The notes: generated from the letters alone by a model not told the origin. Shown: positions 33,676 to 42,345, counted from the stretch's first letter. The stretch: DNA of 50,456 nt from Methanoculleus sp. UBA208 (GCF_002498065.1 NZ_DAFZ01000093.1:1-50456); one strand, 5' to 3'. A program made the numbers and translations.

Positions 33676-34659
33676 TCATGCGTCTTCGAACGGCCCGCCG
33701 TCGTAGACGATGATGTTTTCGGTCGCGATGGCGATACCGTCAGCCGCCTCGACCGCCTCGAGGAGTTTGCGGGAGAGATCGTCTTTCGTGACCCGCTTCC
33801 TCCGGACATCGGTCACGTACCGGATAGAAAAGTCGATCCAGTTGTCGGTGAGGGTCAGATAGACGGACGGCTCCACCTCTCTCTTCGGCAGGTAGTAACG
33901 CTCGCCGATCGTCTCGATCTCGCGTTCGGCCCGTCCGGACGTCGCCGCCGTCTCCCGGCGAACGATATCGAGGAAGAGGGAGACGGCCCGCCGCCAGTCC
34001 GACCCATAGGTGATGGGGATGGAGATCTCGTCCCAGACGAAGGTGTGGTCCATCGTGTAGTTGAAGACCCGCGACGACAGGACGGCACCGTTCGGGACGA
34101 CGGCGATCCTGCCCGTTGCCTGGTCTCCCTTCACGTCGCGGGCGTGGATCTCCAGGATCTTCGTTTCGAGGATCCCGATATCGATCACGTCGCCCATCGT
34201 CTCGCTGATCTCGATACGATCGCCGATCTGGTAGGTGCGCGAGACGATGATCAGGATCCCGCCGACGAAGTTCTTGAAGAGGTCCTGGAGCGCGACGGCG
34301 ATCCCGGCACCGACGATACCGTAGGCGACGAAGATATAATTCGTATCGATCCAGACCCGGAGGAGGATGACGGCGATGACGACGATCTTTAAGATGGATA
34401 CCGTTCTCCGAAACGAGTAACGCTCCCGCTCGTCCTTGATGCGCCGGATGGTGAGGGATTCGACGATGAAGAAGAAGAGGTAGACGAGGCTGACCGTAAG
34501 GGCCGTGTAGAAGACACGTTCGAGGTAAATGTCGGGGTAGGCGAGTGCCGCAAGCAGGAACAGGATTGTGGCGGTGGCGGAGATCACGATGACAGCAACG
34601 GTCCTCAGCGTCGCACGCTTCTCTTCCTGCTCCTCAGGGTGCCGTCGGTTCGCCTGCAT
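33676..34659 (-). CDS. MscS-family mechanosensitive channel
   Basis: Small-conductance mechanosensitive channel, 327 residues. Three transmembrane helices lie in about residues 18-125 (VAVIVISATATILFLLAAL; VFYTALTVSLVYLFFFIVES; ILKIVVIAVILLRVWI). The pore-lining helix follows with its Gly/Ala pattern (YGIVGAGIAVALQDLFKNFVGG). The beta domain (YQIGDRIEISETMGDVIDIGILETKIL, VPNGAVLSSRVFNYT) and a C-terminal alpha/beta vestibule complete it. GGAAGTGGAG directly before the ATG is the ribosome binding site. Placed between two CorA genes, it points to an ion or osmotic stress cluster. A TATA-like box (about 34736-34746) suggests its own promoter. Confidence 0.92.
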   Translation of the reverse strand: MQANRRHPEEQEEKRATLRTVAVIVISATATILFLLAALAYPDIYLERVFYTALTVSLVYLFFFIVESLTIRRIKDERERYSFRRTVSILKIVVIAVILLRVWIDTNYIFVAYGIVGAGIAVALQDLFKNFVGGILIIVSRTYQIGDRIEISETMGDVIDIGILETKILEIHARDVKGDQATGRIAVVPNGAVLSSRVFNYTMDHTFVWDEISIPITYGSDWRRAVSLFLDIVRRETAATSGRAEREIETIGERYYLPKREVEPSVYLTLTDNWIDFSIRYVTDVRRKRVTKDDLSRKLLEAVEAADGIAIATENIIVYDGGPFEDA

Positions 34660-34783
34660 GCTCCACTTCCTGCTGCCTGCGGCGCACGCGGCCCGCTTCT
34701 GCTCGCAACAGGTTTACGCGGGGTTCGACGTGGCGGGATATAATGGTATTCCGGTTACGGCGGGGGGAGGTGCCGGCCGCGGA

Positions 34784-35779
34784 TCAGATCCACCCCTTCT
34801 TTCTGAAGTAGAGGAGCATCATCGCCGCGACGACCGCCATCGAGGCGAGGGCCGCCGGGTATCCCCAGGGGTGCCTGATCTCCGGCATGTATGCAAAGTT
34901 CATCCCGTAGACCCCGGCGATGAAGGTGAGCGGGATGAATATGGTGGCGATGATGGTGAGAACCTTCATGATCTCGTTCATCCGGCTGCTCTGGCTCGAG
35001 AGGTAGACGCCGAGGGTCCCGGACATCGTGTCCCGGTAGGTCTCCACGGTCTCGGCAACCTCTATGGTGTGGTCGTAGACGTCCCGGAGGTAGACGAGCA
35101 TCGGTTCCCGGATAAGGGGTGACTCGCCCCGTTCGAGTTCCGCCACCACGTCGCGGAGCGGCCAGACCGACCGCCGGAGGGCAACAAGGGAACGTTTTAA
35201 GGCGTAGATCGCCTGCAGGGTCTCCCGGTCGGGGTCTGCCACCACCTCCTCCTCGACCGCCTCGATACGCTCCCCGAAGGCCTCGATCACGGAGAAGTAG
35301 CCGTCGACAATCGCGTCGAGCAGGGCATAGAAGAGGTAATCGGCCCCCTCGCTCCGGAGCCGCCCGGCTCCTGCACGCAGCCGCTCCCGGATGCGTTCGA
35401 AGACGTCGCCCGGGTGTTCCTGGAAGGATACGACGTAGCCTTTCCCGAGCACCAGGCTGACCTGCTCGCTATGGAACTCGCCGTCGCCGGGAGTGAGCAT
35501 CCGGACTGCAACGTAGAGGTAATCGCGATAGTCCTCGATCTTCGGCCGCTGACGGGTGTTCGCGATGTCCTCCAGGGTCAGCGGGTGGATCCCGACGGCT
35601 TCCCCGATTGCCTGGACCATTTCGGTATCGTGGACGCCGTCGGCGTCTATCCAGGTGACCGCCGGGCGGAGGGCAAGTCCCTCGATCTCCCCGGCCCGGG
35701 TGCAGGTCCGCTCGTCGAAGCGGGCCTCGTCGTAATTGGTGACCGTAACGGTGACCGGTCGTGTACGGGCACCCGTCAT
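34784..35779 (-). CDS. corA: CorA-family divalent cation channel (second copy)
   Basis: Second CorA, 331 residues from ATG 35779 (MTGARTRPVTVTVTNYDEA). The funnel domain (TWIDADGVHDTEM, HPLTLEDIANTRQRPKIEDYRDY, SEQVSLVLGKGYVVSFQE) and stalk match the first copy, and the membrane part reads IATIFIPLTFIAGVYGMNF then ends MLLYFRKKGWI. The selectivity motif YGMN is intact. AGAGGG lies about six bases before 35779. ATG 35806 adds nine residues and is possible, but the frame opening at 35917 would run into the small gene at 35868-36119, so it is too long. Confidence 0.92.
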   Translation of the reverse strand: MTGARTRPVTVTVTNYDEARFDERTCTRAGEIEGLALRPAVTWIDADGVHDTEMVQAIGEAVGIHPLTLEDIANTRQRPKIEDYRDYLYVAVRMLTPGDGEFHSEQVSLVLGKGYVVSFQEHPGDVFERIRERLRAGAGRLRSEGADYLFYALLDAIVDGYFSVIEAFGERIEAVEEEVVADPDRETLQAIYALKRSLVALRRSVWPLRDVVAELERGESPLIREPMLVYLRDVYDHTIEVAETVETYRDTMSGTLGVYLSSQSSRMNEIMKVLTIIATIFIPLTFIAGVYGMNFAYMPEIRHPWGYPAALASMAVVAAMMLLYFRKKGWI

Positions 35780-35867
35780 CCGACCCTCTTCGTCATGCCG
35801 GCTCATCGGAGATCCGATAGGTTCCGGTTCGGAGGGATTTGCCGAAAAGAGAGGGAGTCTTTGGGGC

Positions 35868-36119
35868 TCACGTTCTTGCCGCCACCTCATCCTCTCTCTT
35901 CGCCTTCGCTGCGGCACGGCCGATCAGGATGACCACGATCACTGCGATGATCGTCACGACGATAGCATACACGAACATGGCAACAAGGGTGCTCTGATCC
36001 CCGAAGATGAGCGTGAAGAGTTCCTGGATGGCGCCGTTCCAGGCGAGAGCGGCGATCAGGCCGAATGCGGCTGCGAGAAGGGCCGATATCTTTTCAATGA
36101 CCTCGGTCTTGAAAGACAT
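35868..36119 (-). CDS. Small two-helix membrane protein, DUF5654-like
   Basis: An 83-residue protein with two transmembrane helices (EKISALLAAAFGLIAALAWN and LVAMFVYAIVVTIIAVIVVILIG) and a short basic tail. The pattern AAAFGLIAALAWNGAIQELFTLIFG is the mark of the DUF5654 family, common in archaea and of unknown function. A strong GGTGA ribosome binding site seven bases before the ATG and a TATA box at 36152-36162 show that it is real. It is the first gene of the minus-strand CorA/MscS group, about 90 bases before the second CorA. An accessory role to the channels is possible but unsupported. Confidence 0.82.
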   Translation of the reverse strand: MSFKTEVIEKISALLAAAFGLIAALAWNGAIQELFTLIFGDQSTLVAMFVYAIVVTIIAVIVVILIGRAAAKAKREDEVAART

Positions 36120-36151
36120 ATAATTTTCACCGGTGAGCGGTAAGCGGTCGG

Positions 36152-36162
36152 TTATATAATAC
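36152..36162 (-). promoter_or_regulatory. TATA box for the DUF5654/CorA group
   Basis: The minus strand reads GTATTATATAAC. Expected start of transcription is near 36130, giving a short leader that includes the GGTGA ribosome binding site at 36127-36131. Confidence 0.55.
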
Positions 36163-36332
36163 TTTCGTCAACGGGCCCCGGCCCGGCCATGGGGGCGCCC
36201 ACAGTCGCCCGCCTCCGGAGGACGGGGATCTGCGTCTCATGGAGCGCTCCCGGCAGGTTCCCGGTCGGCGTTTTCCTCTCCTGCCGGAACTCGGTCCCGC
36301 TCACTTTCGCCCCGGGCACCCAAACTACATTG

Positions 36333-38366
36333 ATGTCAGCCGTCGACCTGTATGCAATGGATACCCTCGACGACTGGTTCCCGTACCGGGAGTACCGATC
36401 CCACCAGCGGGAGATGCTTGATCTGGCCGCATCCGTCGCACGCGACGGCGGCATCGCCATGATCGATGCGCCGACCGGGAGCGGCAAGTCGAGCGTGATC
36501 TCCGCGCTCCTTGCGGAGAGCCGGGGACGGAAAGTGCTCGTCGCCGTCCGGACCATCAGCCAGCTTGCGACGTTCATGCGCGAGCTCCAGCTTGTCCGGG
36601 AGAAACGCGGCGACCTCAGGTTCGCTTACCTCATCGGCAAGTCCAGCATGTGCCCGCTCGGCGGCGAGGGTGATGTCTACCGGCGGTGCGAGGGTGTCAA
36701 GTCCTTCTCGACGGCGCTGATGCGGGAACGGGCGCAGAAGGGGTCGCTCGTCCCGGCGAACGACCGCCAGATCAAGCAGCAGATCCGGAAGATGGACCCG
36801 GAGCACCCGCTCATCTGCCCCTACTTCATCCACGGCAAATCGTTTGTGGAGCCCGAGGACGCGGGGCTGAAGATGATCCCGTCGGCGGCCCTGCGCGTCC
36901 GGGCCGACCGGGTGAGCACCGAGCTTATCTGGCCCGACCAGCTCGCCGGGTTCTGCGGCGACGTCTGCCCGTACGATACGATGATGCATGCCGCCCGGGA
37001 CGCCGACGTGGTGCTCGTGAACTTTTACCACCTCTTTGACGACATGATCCGGGAGCCGCTCTACCAGTCGCTCGGGATCGAGGGGCACGACGCCCTGCTG
37101 CTCATCGACGAGGCCCATAACTGCGGCGACGTCGTCCAGAGCATCGAGAGCGTGACGATCGAGGAGCGCGACATCGTGCAGGCCGGGCACGAACTCTCCG
37201 GACGCCGGCGATCGCGGCAGGCGGACGCCATTATCCAGATCCTGCCGCAGATTACCCGGTTCATGGAAGCGCTCAAGGGTTCGCACGAGGTCGAGGACTG
37301 GTTCGACCCCGCCATCTTCCAGCGGATGATCCTCTCCGGCACGCTCTACCGGAGCATGGAGGAGATCGTGGACGACCTCCTCAAGATCAGCGAGGGGCTC
37401 CGCGAGAAGAATATGCAGGCGGGCGAGTTCCGGGAGAGCGCGATCGAGCGGCTGACCGAGTTTTTCTACCGGATCTTCCGTTCCGCCGCCGATCCGGCTT
37501 ACCTGACCGTTTACCGCAAAGAGGACGGCGGCGCGGTGGCGCTCGAGGTAAGGAACATCGACCCGAGCACCAAGCTCCAGGATATCGCCCGGGCGCATGC
37601 CTGCTGCGTTCTGATCTCGGGGACGCTCTCCCCTATAGAGAGTTACCGCCGCTACTACTTCGGCGACCTTCCCGTCACGGCGATGTCGCTCCCGAACTCC
37701 TTCCCCCCGGAGAACCGCCGCATCCTCTGCGCAAACGATATCACCACCGCCTACTCGATGCGCCGGGACAGAGAGAACCTCGCACGGACCGAGGACTACA
37801 TCACCACGTTTGCCCGCCTTCCGGGGAACCTCGCGGTCTATTTCCCCTCCTACGACCTCCTGAACACCTTTGCGGAGCGGTGCATCCCCCGGATCAGGAG
37901 AAAGCAGATCTACATCGAGTCCAAGGACACCGCGGCCTCGGCCGCCATGCTCCGGGAGTTCATGGCCCTCCCGGGAACCGGCCGCTCGGGCATCCTCTTT
38001 GCGGTCTGCGGCGGCAAGTGGAGCGAGGGTCTGGACTACCGGGGCGAGATGCTCGCGGGAGCGCTCGTCATCGGCCTTCCGCTCGCGCCGTTCAACCGCG
38101 TCCGCCGGATGGTGATCGACTACTTCCGGATGAAGTTCGGCGAGGAGGGGGAGTTCATCAGTTACACCCTCCCGGCAGTCAACCGCGCCCTGCAGGCGCT
38201 AGGAAGGGTGCTCCGGACGCCGGAAGACCGGGGGATGCTCGTCCTCGGGGATAAGCGGTTCCTAGAGCGCCGGGTCCATGCCGGGCTGCCGCCGTGGATG
38301 CAGGGGGAGATGGCGGTATGCACCGCCGATATCTTCAAAAAGGAGGCTGAAAAATGGCGATCGTGA
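36333..38366 (+). CDS. XPD/Rad3-family DNA helicase
   Basis: Superfamily 2, 5'-3' iron-sulfur helicase for repair, about 677 residues. Motif I is DAPTGSGKSS, the DEAH box is LLLIDEAHNCGD, and motif VI lies in ALGRVLRTPEDRG. Four cysteines for a 4Fe-4S cluster sit between motifs I and II: MCPLGGEGDVYRRC, ICPYF and GFCGDVCPYD (the last stretch has two, so one may be a bystander). The open frame reaches back to 36189, but the first 48 residues are low-quality sequence. ATG 36333 or ATG 36357 (MDTLDDWFPYREYRSHQREM), where helicase similarity begins, are the likely starts. It overlaps the methyltransferase gene downstream by 13 bases, a natural repair pairing. Confidence 0.92.
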   Translation: MSAVDLYAMDTLDDWFPYREYRSHQREMLDLAASVARDGGIAMIDAPTGSGKSSVISALLAESRGRKVLVAVRTISQLATFMRELQLVREKRGDLRFAYLIGKSSMCPLGGEGDVYRRCEGVKSFSTALMRERAQKGSLVPANDRQIKQQIRKMDPEHPLICPYFIHGKSFVEPEDAGLKMIPSAALRVRADRVSTELIWPDQLAGFCGDVCPYDTMMHAARDADVVLVNFYHLFDDMIREPLYQSLGIEGHDALLLIDEAHNCGDVVQSIESVTIEERDIVQAGHELSGRRRSRQADAIIQILPQITRFMEALKGSHEVEDWFDPAIFQRMILSGTLYRSMEEIVDDLLKISEGLREKNMQAGEFRESAIERLTEFFYRIFRSAADPAYLTVYRKEDGGAVALEVRNIDPSTKLQDIARAHACCVLISGTLSPIESYRRYYFGDLPVTAMSLPNSFPPENRRILCANDITTAYSMRRDRENLARTEDYITTFARLPGNLAVYFPSYDLLNTFAERCIPRIRRKQIYIESKDTAASAAMLREFMALPGTGRSGILFAVCGGKWSEGLDYRGEMLAGALVIGLPLAPFNRVRRMVIDYFRMKFGEEGEFISYTLPAVNRALQALGRVLRTPEDRGMLVLGDKRFLERRVHAGLPPWMQGEMAVCTADIFKKEAEKWRS

Positions 38367-38824
38367 CCGGGTCGTGCCGGTTCGGCCTCTGGCACGTCCA
38401 CGTGGCATGGCAGGACGACATCGTCTACCGGGTGCGTTTCGCACGTGCTGGCATCGCGGGATCGGTCCCGGAGGAGATCCTGCGCTACTGTGCAGGGCGG
38501 CCGGCGGACCTCTCCTCCCTCCGGAGCATCGCAACCGAGGGGGAATCCATCTCTGCCGCGATCTACCGCACGGTCCGGGCAATCCCCTGCGGGGAGACCG
38601 TCACCTACGGCGAGGTTGCCCGGAGGGTCGGGACCGCACCCCGGGCGGTCGGTTCGGCGATGGCCCGAAACCCTACCCCACTCGTGGTGCCCTGCCACCG
38701 GGTCGTCGCGAAGACCGGCATAGGCGGGTTTTCCCCGGACCTGGGAATCAAGGAGGCCCTGCTTGCCATGGAACGCCGTGTGCCCGGACCCTGCACGCCG
38801 GAAAAGCGAGAAGTTAACAGGTAA
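38354..38824 (+). CDS. ogt: Methylated-DNA-protein-cysteine methyltransferase
   Basis: Suicide repair enzyme that moves the alkyl group from O6-alkylguanine to its own cysteine. The 156-residue protein has the helix-turn-helix stretch IPCGETVTYGEVARRVG, then AVGSAMARNPTPLVVPCHRVV containing the acceptor cysteine in PCHRV, and GIGGFSPDLGIKEALLAME after it. The short N-terminal domain is as in archaeal Ogt/AGT. It overlaps the XPD-like helicase, so both repair functions are made from one message. The gene symbol follows common usage for the family. Confidence 0.94.
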   Translation: MAIVTGSCRFGLWHVHVAWQDDIVYRVRFARAGIAGSVPEEILRYCAGRPADLSSLRSIATEGESISAAIYRTVRAIPCGETVTYGEVARRVGTAPRAVGSAMARNPTPLVVPCHRVVAKTGIGGFSPDLGIKEALLAMERRVPGPCTPEKREVNR

Positions 38825-38848
38825 CTCCGCCATATTATAACAGTTGAT

Positions 38849-39760
38849 ATGAAGATCGTGGTCCTGGGTGCCGGGGCGGTCGGCCTGACCGTTGCCGCAA
38901 AGTTGTCCCGCGTCGCGGACGTTCACGCCGTAGCGAGGACGCGGCACGCGGATGCGGTGCGGAAACGGGGTTTTCTGATGACCGGCATATGGGGAGAGGA
39001 TGCATACCGGTTCAGCTGCTCCGAGGCTCTCCCCGAAGCCTGGCAGGAGGCCGACTACTACATCATCGCCGCAAAGTCCACCGACACGGAGGCGGTCTGC
39101 CGCCAGTTTGCCGACGTCATCAGGGGGCGCGAGGTGATGAGCCTCCAGAACGGCATTGGAAACGAGGAGATCATCGCGCGGTTCACCGATCGGGTCATTG
39201 GCGGGATGATCATCACCGGGTTCGAGTGGCGGGGCGACGCATCAGTCCACGTCTCGGTGGAGGCGGCGCCCATGAAACTCGGGCGGTTCCCGTCCGGTAC
39301 GGACGACGCGGTCGAAGTTCTCGCCGCCCTCGTGCGGGAGGCCGGTATCCGGGCGGAAGCGACCGCCGGGATCAGGACCGATATCTGGAGTAAGACCCTC
39401 TACAACTGCGCGTTAAATCCGCTCGGCGCTCTCATGAACGTTCCTTACGGCGCGCTCACCGATCCGCATGCCTGGGCGGTCGTCACCGCGATTGTAGAGG
39501 AGGCCTGCCGGGTGGCGGAGGCCGAGGGCGTCGCCCTCCCCTGGGAGACGCCGGAGGCATACCTGGAGTATCTCCGGACCGAACAACTCCCGGCGACGGC
39601 CGCCCACCATTCGTCGATGCTCCAGGACCTTACTCTGGGGCGGAAGACCGAGATCGACTTCCTGAACGGCGCGGTGGCGGAGCTTGCCCGGAAACACGGC
39701 ATCGATGCGCCTTACAACACCTGCATCGCCGAACTGATCCGTTTCCGGGAGCAGCTTTGA
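38849..39760 (+). CDS. panE: 2-dehydropantoate 2-reductase
   Basis: Reduces ketopantoate to pantoate with NAD(P)H. In archaea pantoate then feeds coenzyme A synthesis through pantoate kinase and phosphopantothenate synthetase. The 303-residue protein opens MKIVVLGAGAVGLTVAAKLS, a Rossmann GxGxxG motif, and continues with AAKSTDTEAVCRQF, SLQNGIGNEEIIARF, and the substrate-binding region WSKTLYNCALNPLGALMNVPYGAL, with catalytic Lys in the helix WSKTLYN. SSMLQDLTLGRKTEIDFLNGAV near the end is also standard. An AT-rich stretch just before the ATG may be a promoter. A MobA-like gene follows 17 bases later. Confidence 0.92.
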   Translation: MKIVVLGAGAVGLTVAAKLSRVADVHAVARTRHADAVRKRGFLMTGIWGEDAYRFSCSEALPEAWQEADYYIIAAKSTDTEAVCRQFADVIRGREVMSLQNGIGNEEIIARFTDRVIGGMIITGFEWRGDASVHVSVEAAPMKLGRFPSGTDDAVEVLAALVREAGIRAEATAGIRTDIWSKTLYNCALNPLGALMNVPYGALTDPHAWAVVTAIVEEACRVAEAEGVALPWETPEAYLEYLRTEQLPATAAHHSSMLQDLTLGRKTEIDFLNGAVAELARKHGIDAPYNTCIAELIRFREQL

Positions 39761-39777
39761 CGGCCGGAGAGAGAAGT

Positions 39778-40413
39778 ATGAGGTCTGCGATTGTCCTCGT
39801 TGGCGGAGCGGCACGGCGTGCCGGCGGGCGGGAGAAATACTTCTTTACGTTCCGGGGCAAGACCTTCATCGACCGCCTCATCGATACCCTGCGGGAGGTG
39901 GCAGACGAGATCGTGGTCGTCGCGCGGGACCCCGAACAGTGCGAACGGTTCGGCCATCTCGACGACATCAGGTGCATACCGGATATCAGGAGGGATCTTG
40001 GGCCGATCGGCGGCCTGCACGCGGGGGCGCTCGCGGTGCACGGCGAGTACGTCTTCGTTGCCGCCTGCGACATGCCCTGCATTCACCCGGGGGTGGTCCG
40101 GCTGCTCTTCGACACCGTTGCCGGATACGATGCCGCCATTCCCTGCTGGAACGCCGATATGCTCGAACCGCTCCATGCGGTCTACCGGAGGAGCGCGTTG
40201 CTCGGCTACCTGGAGGAGCACGAGTCGCTCTCGCTCCGGGCGATGATATGGAGCCTGGATACCCGTTACGTGAATATGGAGGAGATCCGCAAGATCGATC
40301 CGGGCCTGATGACGTTTACAAACATCAACAACCTGGAAGACCTGGAGTTGATCGACACGTCGGCAGGGCGGGGCCGGGACGACGTGCGTGGGCCCGGGCA
40401 GGAGTCGTCCTGA
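39778..40413 (+). CDS. MobA-like molybdopterin guanylyltransferase
   Basis: An NTP-transferase-3 protein of 211 residues. MRSAIVLVGGAARRAGGREKYFFTFRGKTFIDRLI contains the nucleotide loop GG.A.R..G..K, and VAACDMPCIHPGVVRLLF holds the acidic metal-binding site (ACDMP). This matches MobA, which attaches GMP to molybdopterin; methanogens need it for formylmethanofuran and formate dehydrogenases. Relatives such as CofC-type guanylyltransferases look different. I use ATG 39778, preceded by GGAGAGAGA; the longer frame uses a TTG at the panE stop. The C-terminal NINNLEDLELID is typical of the family. Confidence 0.82.
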   Translation: MRSAIVLVGGAARRAGGREKYFFTFRGKTFIDRLIDTLREVADEIVVVARDPEQCERFGHLDDIRCIPDIRRDLGPIGGLHAGALAVHGEYVFVAACDMPCIHPGVVRLLFDTVAGYDAAIPCWNADMLEPLHAVYRRSALLGYLEEHESLSLRAMIWSLDTRYVNMEEIRKIDPGLMTFTNINNLEDLELIDTSAGRGRDDVRGPGQESS

Positions 40414-40684
40414 CACTCGCCGGCCGCCGGCCATTGTTCACGCGAAATCCCCGATCCCTAAGCGGGCGGGATCCCACCCCGCCTGCCGCATCGCGGGTCG
40501 GTCCCACCCGTTTCCTGCCCGGGATTCCCTGATCTTCTAAAAATCCCATACGCATTCCCGGAACCCCGGCGGCCCCGTGCAGCCCCTGGTTGGGGTCGGG
40601 GAGGAGCCGGCGAACCGTCCCGGGGAACGAGGCAGGTCCGCCCTCCACAACATTTATATGGGTTCTCCGAGAAGTCAGGGCCTG
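40414..40684. other. 271-base G+C-rich intergenic region
   Basis: No gene seen. It contains several short inverted repeats (for example CCGGCCGCCGG near 40422 and GGCGGG-GATCC-CACCCCGCC near 40464) and ends with a clear TATA box at 40653-40659 for the beta-propeller gene. Confidence 0.5.
40652..40660 (+). promoter_or_regulatory. TATA box for the beta-propeller gene
   Basis: ATTTATATG is the only AT-rich box in a G+C-rich region. Its centre is about 29 bases from the ATG at 40685, which would give a leaderless message from that codon. Confidence 0.6.
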
Positions 40685-41947
40685 ATGTCATCGGGGGAAG
40701 TGACTTCATCCAATTCTACCGCCGAAGATCGGGCGGCTCTCGGAATCGTGCAGGCAGCGCACTCCTGCCGTGAAACCCGGATGCCTCGAGCCGGCCGCAT
40801 CATAACGTCGCTCCTTCTGTTCTGCTGTCTTATCGCTGCCCTGTGCGGGACCGTCTCCGCGGATGAGGGGGATTATGCTCCTCTCTGGGAGCTGGGGGCC
40901 AACGATGCCGTCAGTTCTGTGGCAGTGACGCAGGACGGCTCCACGATCGCTGCCTGTGCGGGCTCGACGGTATACCTTCTGGACCGGCAGGGGGATGTCC
41001 TCTGGAAGACCGCTGTCGGGTCCCGGGTGCAGGATGTCGGGATATCGCCCGAAGGGTCGCGCATCGGCGTCGCTGCAGACAAGCTCTATCTCTTCGACCG
41101 GGAAGGAAACCTGCTCTGGGCCGAGAAGACGACCTTCATCTACCGGAGTGTGGCTCTCTCGTCAAACGGCATGTATGTAGCCACAGGCTGCGACAATGGT
41201 GCGGTCTACATCTTTGACCGGAACAAGAAGCAACTCTGGGACTACGACATGGGGACCGACAGCTACGGCATTGCAATATCGGAGAACGGTCGCAGGATCG
41301 CGATCGGCTGCGATGACCAGGGGGTCTACCTTCTCAACAGCAGGGAGGGAGAGTCCTGGAGTTACGGGACCGGCAAATGCGTGGAAGGCATTGCCCTCAC
41401 CCTCGACGGGCGGTTCGTGGCGGCCGGGTCGCTCGACCGGTGCGTCTACCTCTCCACAGGGGAGGGTGAGCACCTCTGGAAATACCCCACAGAAAATGCC
41501 GTCCTCTCGACGGCCCTGACAAACGAGGCGAACAGGGTCTTCGCCGCATCCGGCAGGACGATCTATGTCCTCGATCGTGCGGGAGCCGAGCTCCAGAAGA
41601 TCGGCCTCAACGGGCGTGCGGAGTCCGTTGCCGTGACCCCCGACGGTTCGTTCCTCGTCGTCGGGGGCGGCGAGGGCGACCGGTCCATCCGTCTCTTCAC
41701 GGACGATGCAGCCCTGATCGGAAACCAGGAGCCGATAGAGGCCGAGTTGGACGAAGTCGAACCCCTGAACCAGACCGCGAGCGAAGCGACCGTCAACCCG
41801 TCCTCTCCGGACGACAGCACGGATACGGTTGCGGAAACGAACGCCCGGGCCCGGGCCGAGGAGGTTCCGATCACCACGCGGGTGCTCGGGTGGGTGGAGA
41901 ACATCGTCTCTCTCCTCTTTGAACCCCAGGAAGGCTTCCTCGCCTGA
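40685..41947 (+). CDS. Secreted PQQ/WD-type beta-propeller protein
   Basis: An exported repeat protein with about seven blades of a PQQ/WD40-like propeller. Each repeat has the pattern Y.LDR.G..LW....G..V..V..S..G..I, for example STVYLLDRQGDVLWKTAVGS, DKLYLFDREGNLLWAEK, GAVYIFDRNKKQLWDYDMGT and RCVYLSTGEGEHLWKYP. The signal peptide is MPRAGRIITSLLLFCCLIAALCGTVSA. From ATG 40685 (leaderless spacing to the TATA box) this signal is preceded by 32 hydrophilic residues. ATG 40781, with GTGA six bases upstream, gives a normal signal and is a strong alternative. The tail is acidic and Thr/Ser-rich, then ends with a short hydrophobic stretch. Similar proteins are common in methanogens, of unknown role. 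Confidence 0.8.
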   Translation: MSSGEVTSSNSTAEDRAALGIVQAAHSCRETRMPRAGRIITSLLLFCCLIAALCGTVSADEGDYAPLWELGANDAVSSVAVTQDGSTIAACAGSTVYLLDRQGDVLWKTAVGSRVQDVGISPEGSRIGVAADKLYLFDREGNLLWAEKTTFIYRSVALSSNGMYVATGCDNGAVYIFDRNKKQLWDYDMGTDSYGIAISENGRRIAIGCDDQGVYLLNSREGESWSYGTGKCVEGIALTLDGRFVAAGSLDRCVYLSTGEGEHLWKYPTENAVLSTALTNEANRVFAASGRTIYVLDRAGAELQKIGLNGRAESVAVTPDGSFLVVGGGEGDRSIRLFTDDAALIGNQEPIEAELDEVEPLNQTASEATVNPSSPDDSTDTVAETNARARAEEVPITTRVLGWVENIVSLLFEPQEGFLA

Positions 41948-41950
41948 ACC

Positions 41951-41955
41951 CTTTT
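41951..41955 (+). terminator. Oligo-T terminator after the beta-propeller gene
   Basis: Five T directly after the stop codon on the plus strand. Confidence 0.45.
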
Positions 41956-42143
41956 TGAGCGGGGCAGGGCGCTAGCGGAGCATTATACCTAGATTTTTAC
42001 CTGGCTGTTGCCTTTCGCGTTGCCACGAATGCCCCGGTTTTGCTCTGTCAGGGGGCGGAGAGAAGTGTGCGGGTATCCATCAGCGGGGGACCCCGAAGAA
42101 GAACAGGGTCCCGGCTTGCTCCTGGGATACGGCTCACCTCCGG

Positions 42144-42200
42144 TTATCGCCACGCACTGCCCCCGCCCCCTCAGGAAGGGGGGGGCCGAAGGCCTTCGAG
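42144..42200 (+). repeat. Hairpin repeat, copy A (shortened)
   Basis: Begins TTATCGCCACGCACTG then CCCCCGCCCC like copies B and C, but then jumps to GGGGGCCGAAGGCC, which in copy C lies after the third stem. It looks like an internal deletion of stems 2 and 3. It ends with the perfect palindrome CGAAGGCCTTCG (42187-42198). Confidence 0.65.
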
Positions 42201-42208
42201 TGGGGGTT

Positions 42209-42224
42209 ACAGGTAGCAACCTGT
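42209..42224. repeat. Inverted repeat ACAGGT-N4-ACCTGT
   Basis: A perfect 6-bp inverted repeat with a 4-base loop, directly after repeat copy A. Confidence 0.6.
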
Positions 42225-42236
42225 GAGGTGGAGACA

Positions 42237-42260
42237 GGGGAGGGGGCATGCCCCCTCCCC
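42237..42260. repeat. Perfect 24-base palindrome
   Basis: GGGG-AGGGGGCATGCCCCCT-CCCC reads identically on both strands over all 24 bases. It has no loop, so it could form a cruciform or act as a symmetric protein site; it is not followed by a T-run. Confidence 0.7.
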
Positions 42261-42271
42261 GTCAGCCCCTC

Positions 42272-42300
42272 CCCCAATGGCGATATCCCCACGGTCCACT
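42272..42300. repeat. 29-base sequence repeated at the window start
   Basis: Identical over all 29 bases to positions 1-29 (CCCCAATGGCGATATCCCCA and nine more). The sequences diverge immediately after. Both copies lie in intergenic DNA. Confidence 0.75.
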
Positions 42301-42345
42301 TCATGGAGGCGATCCCGGAGAAGAACCATGCACGGCTTCCCACCG

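Noticed and set aside
36189..36332. 48-residue N-terminal extension of the XPD-like helicase
   Set aside because: No family similarity before MDTLDDWFPYREY, and the extension lacks a ribosome binding site.
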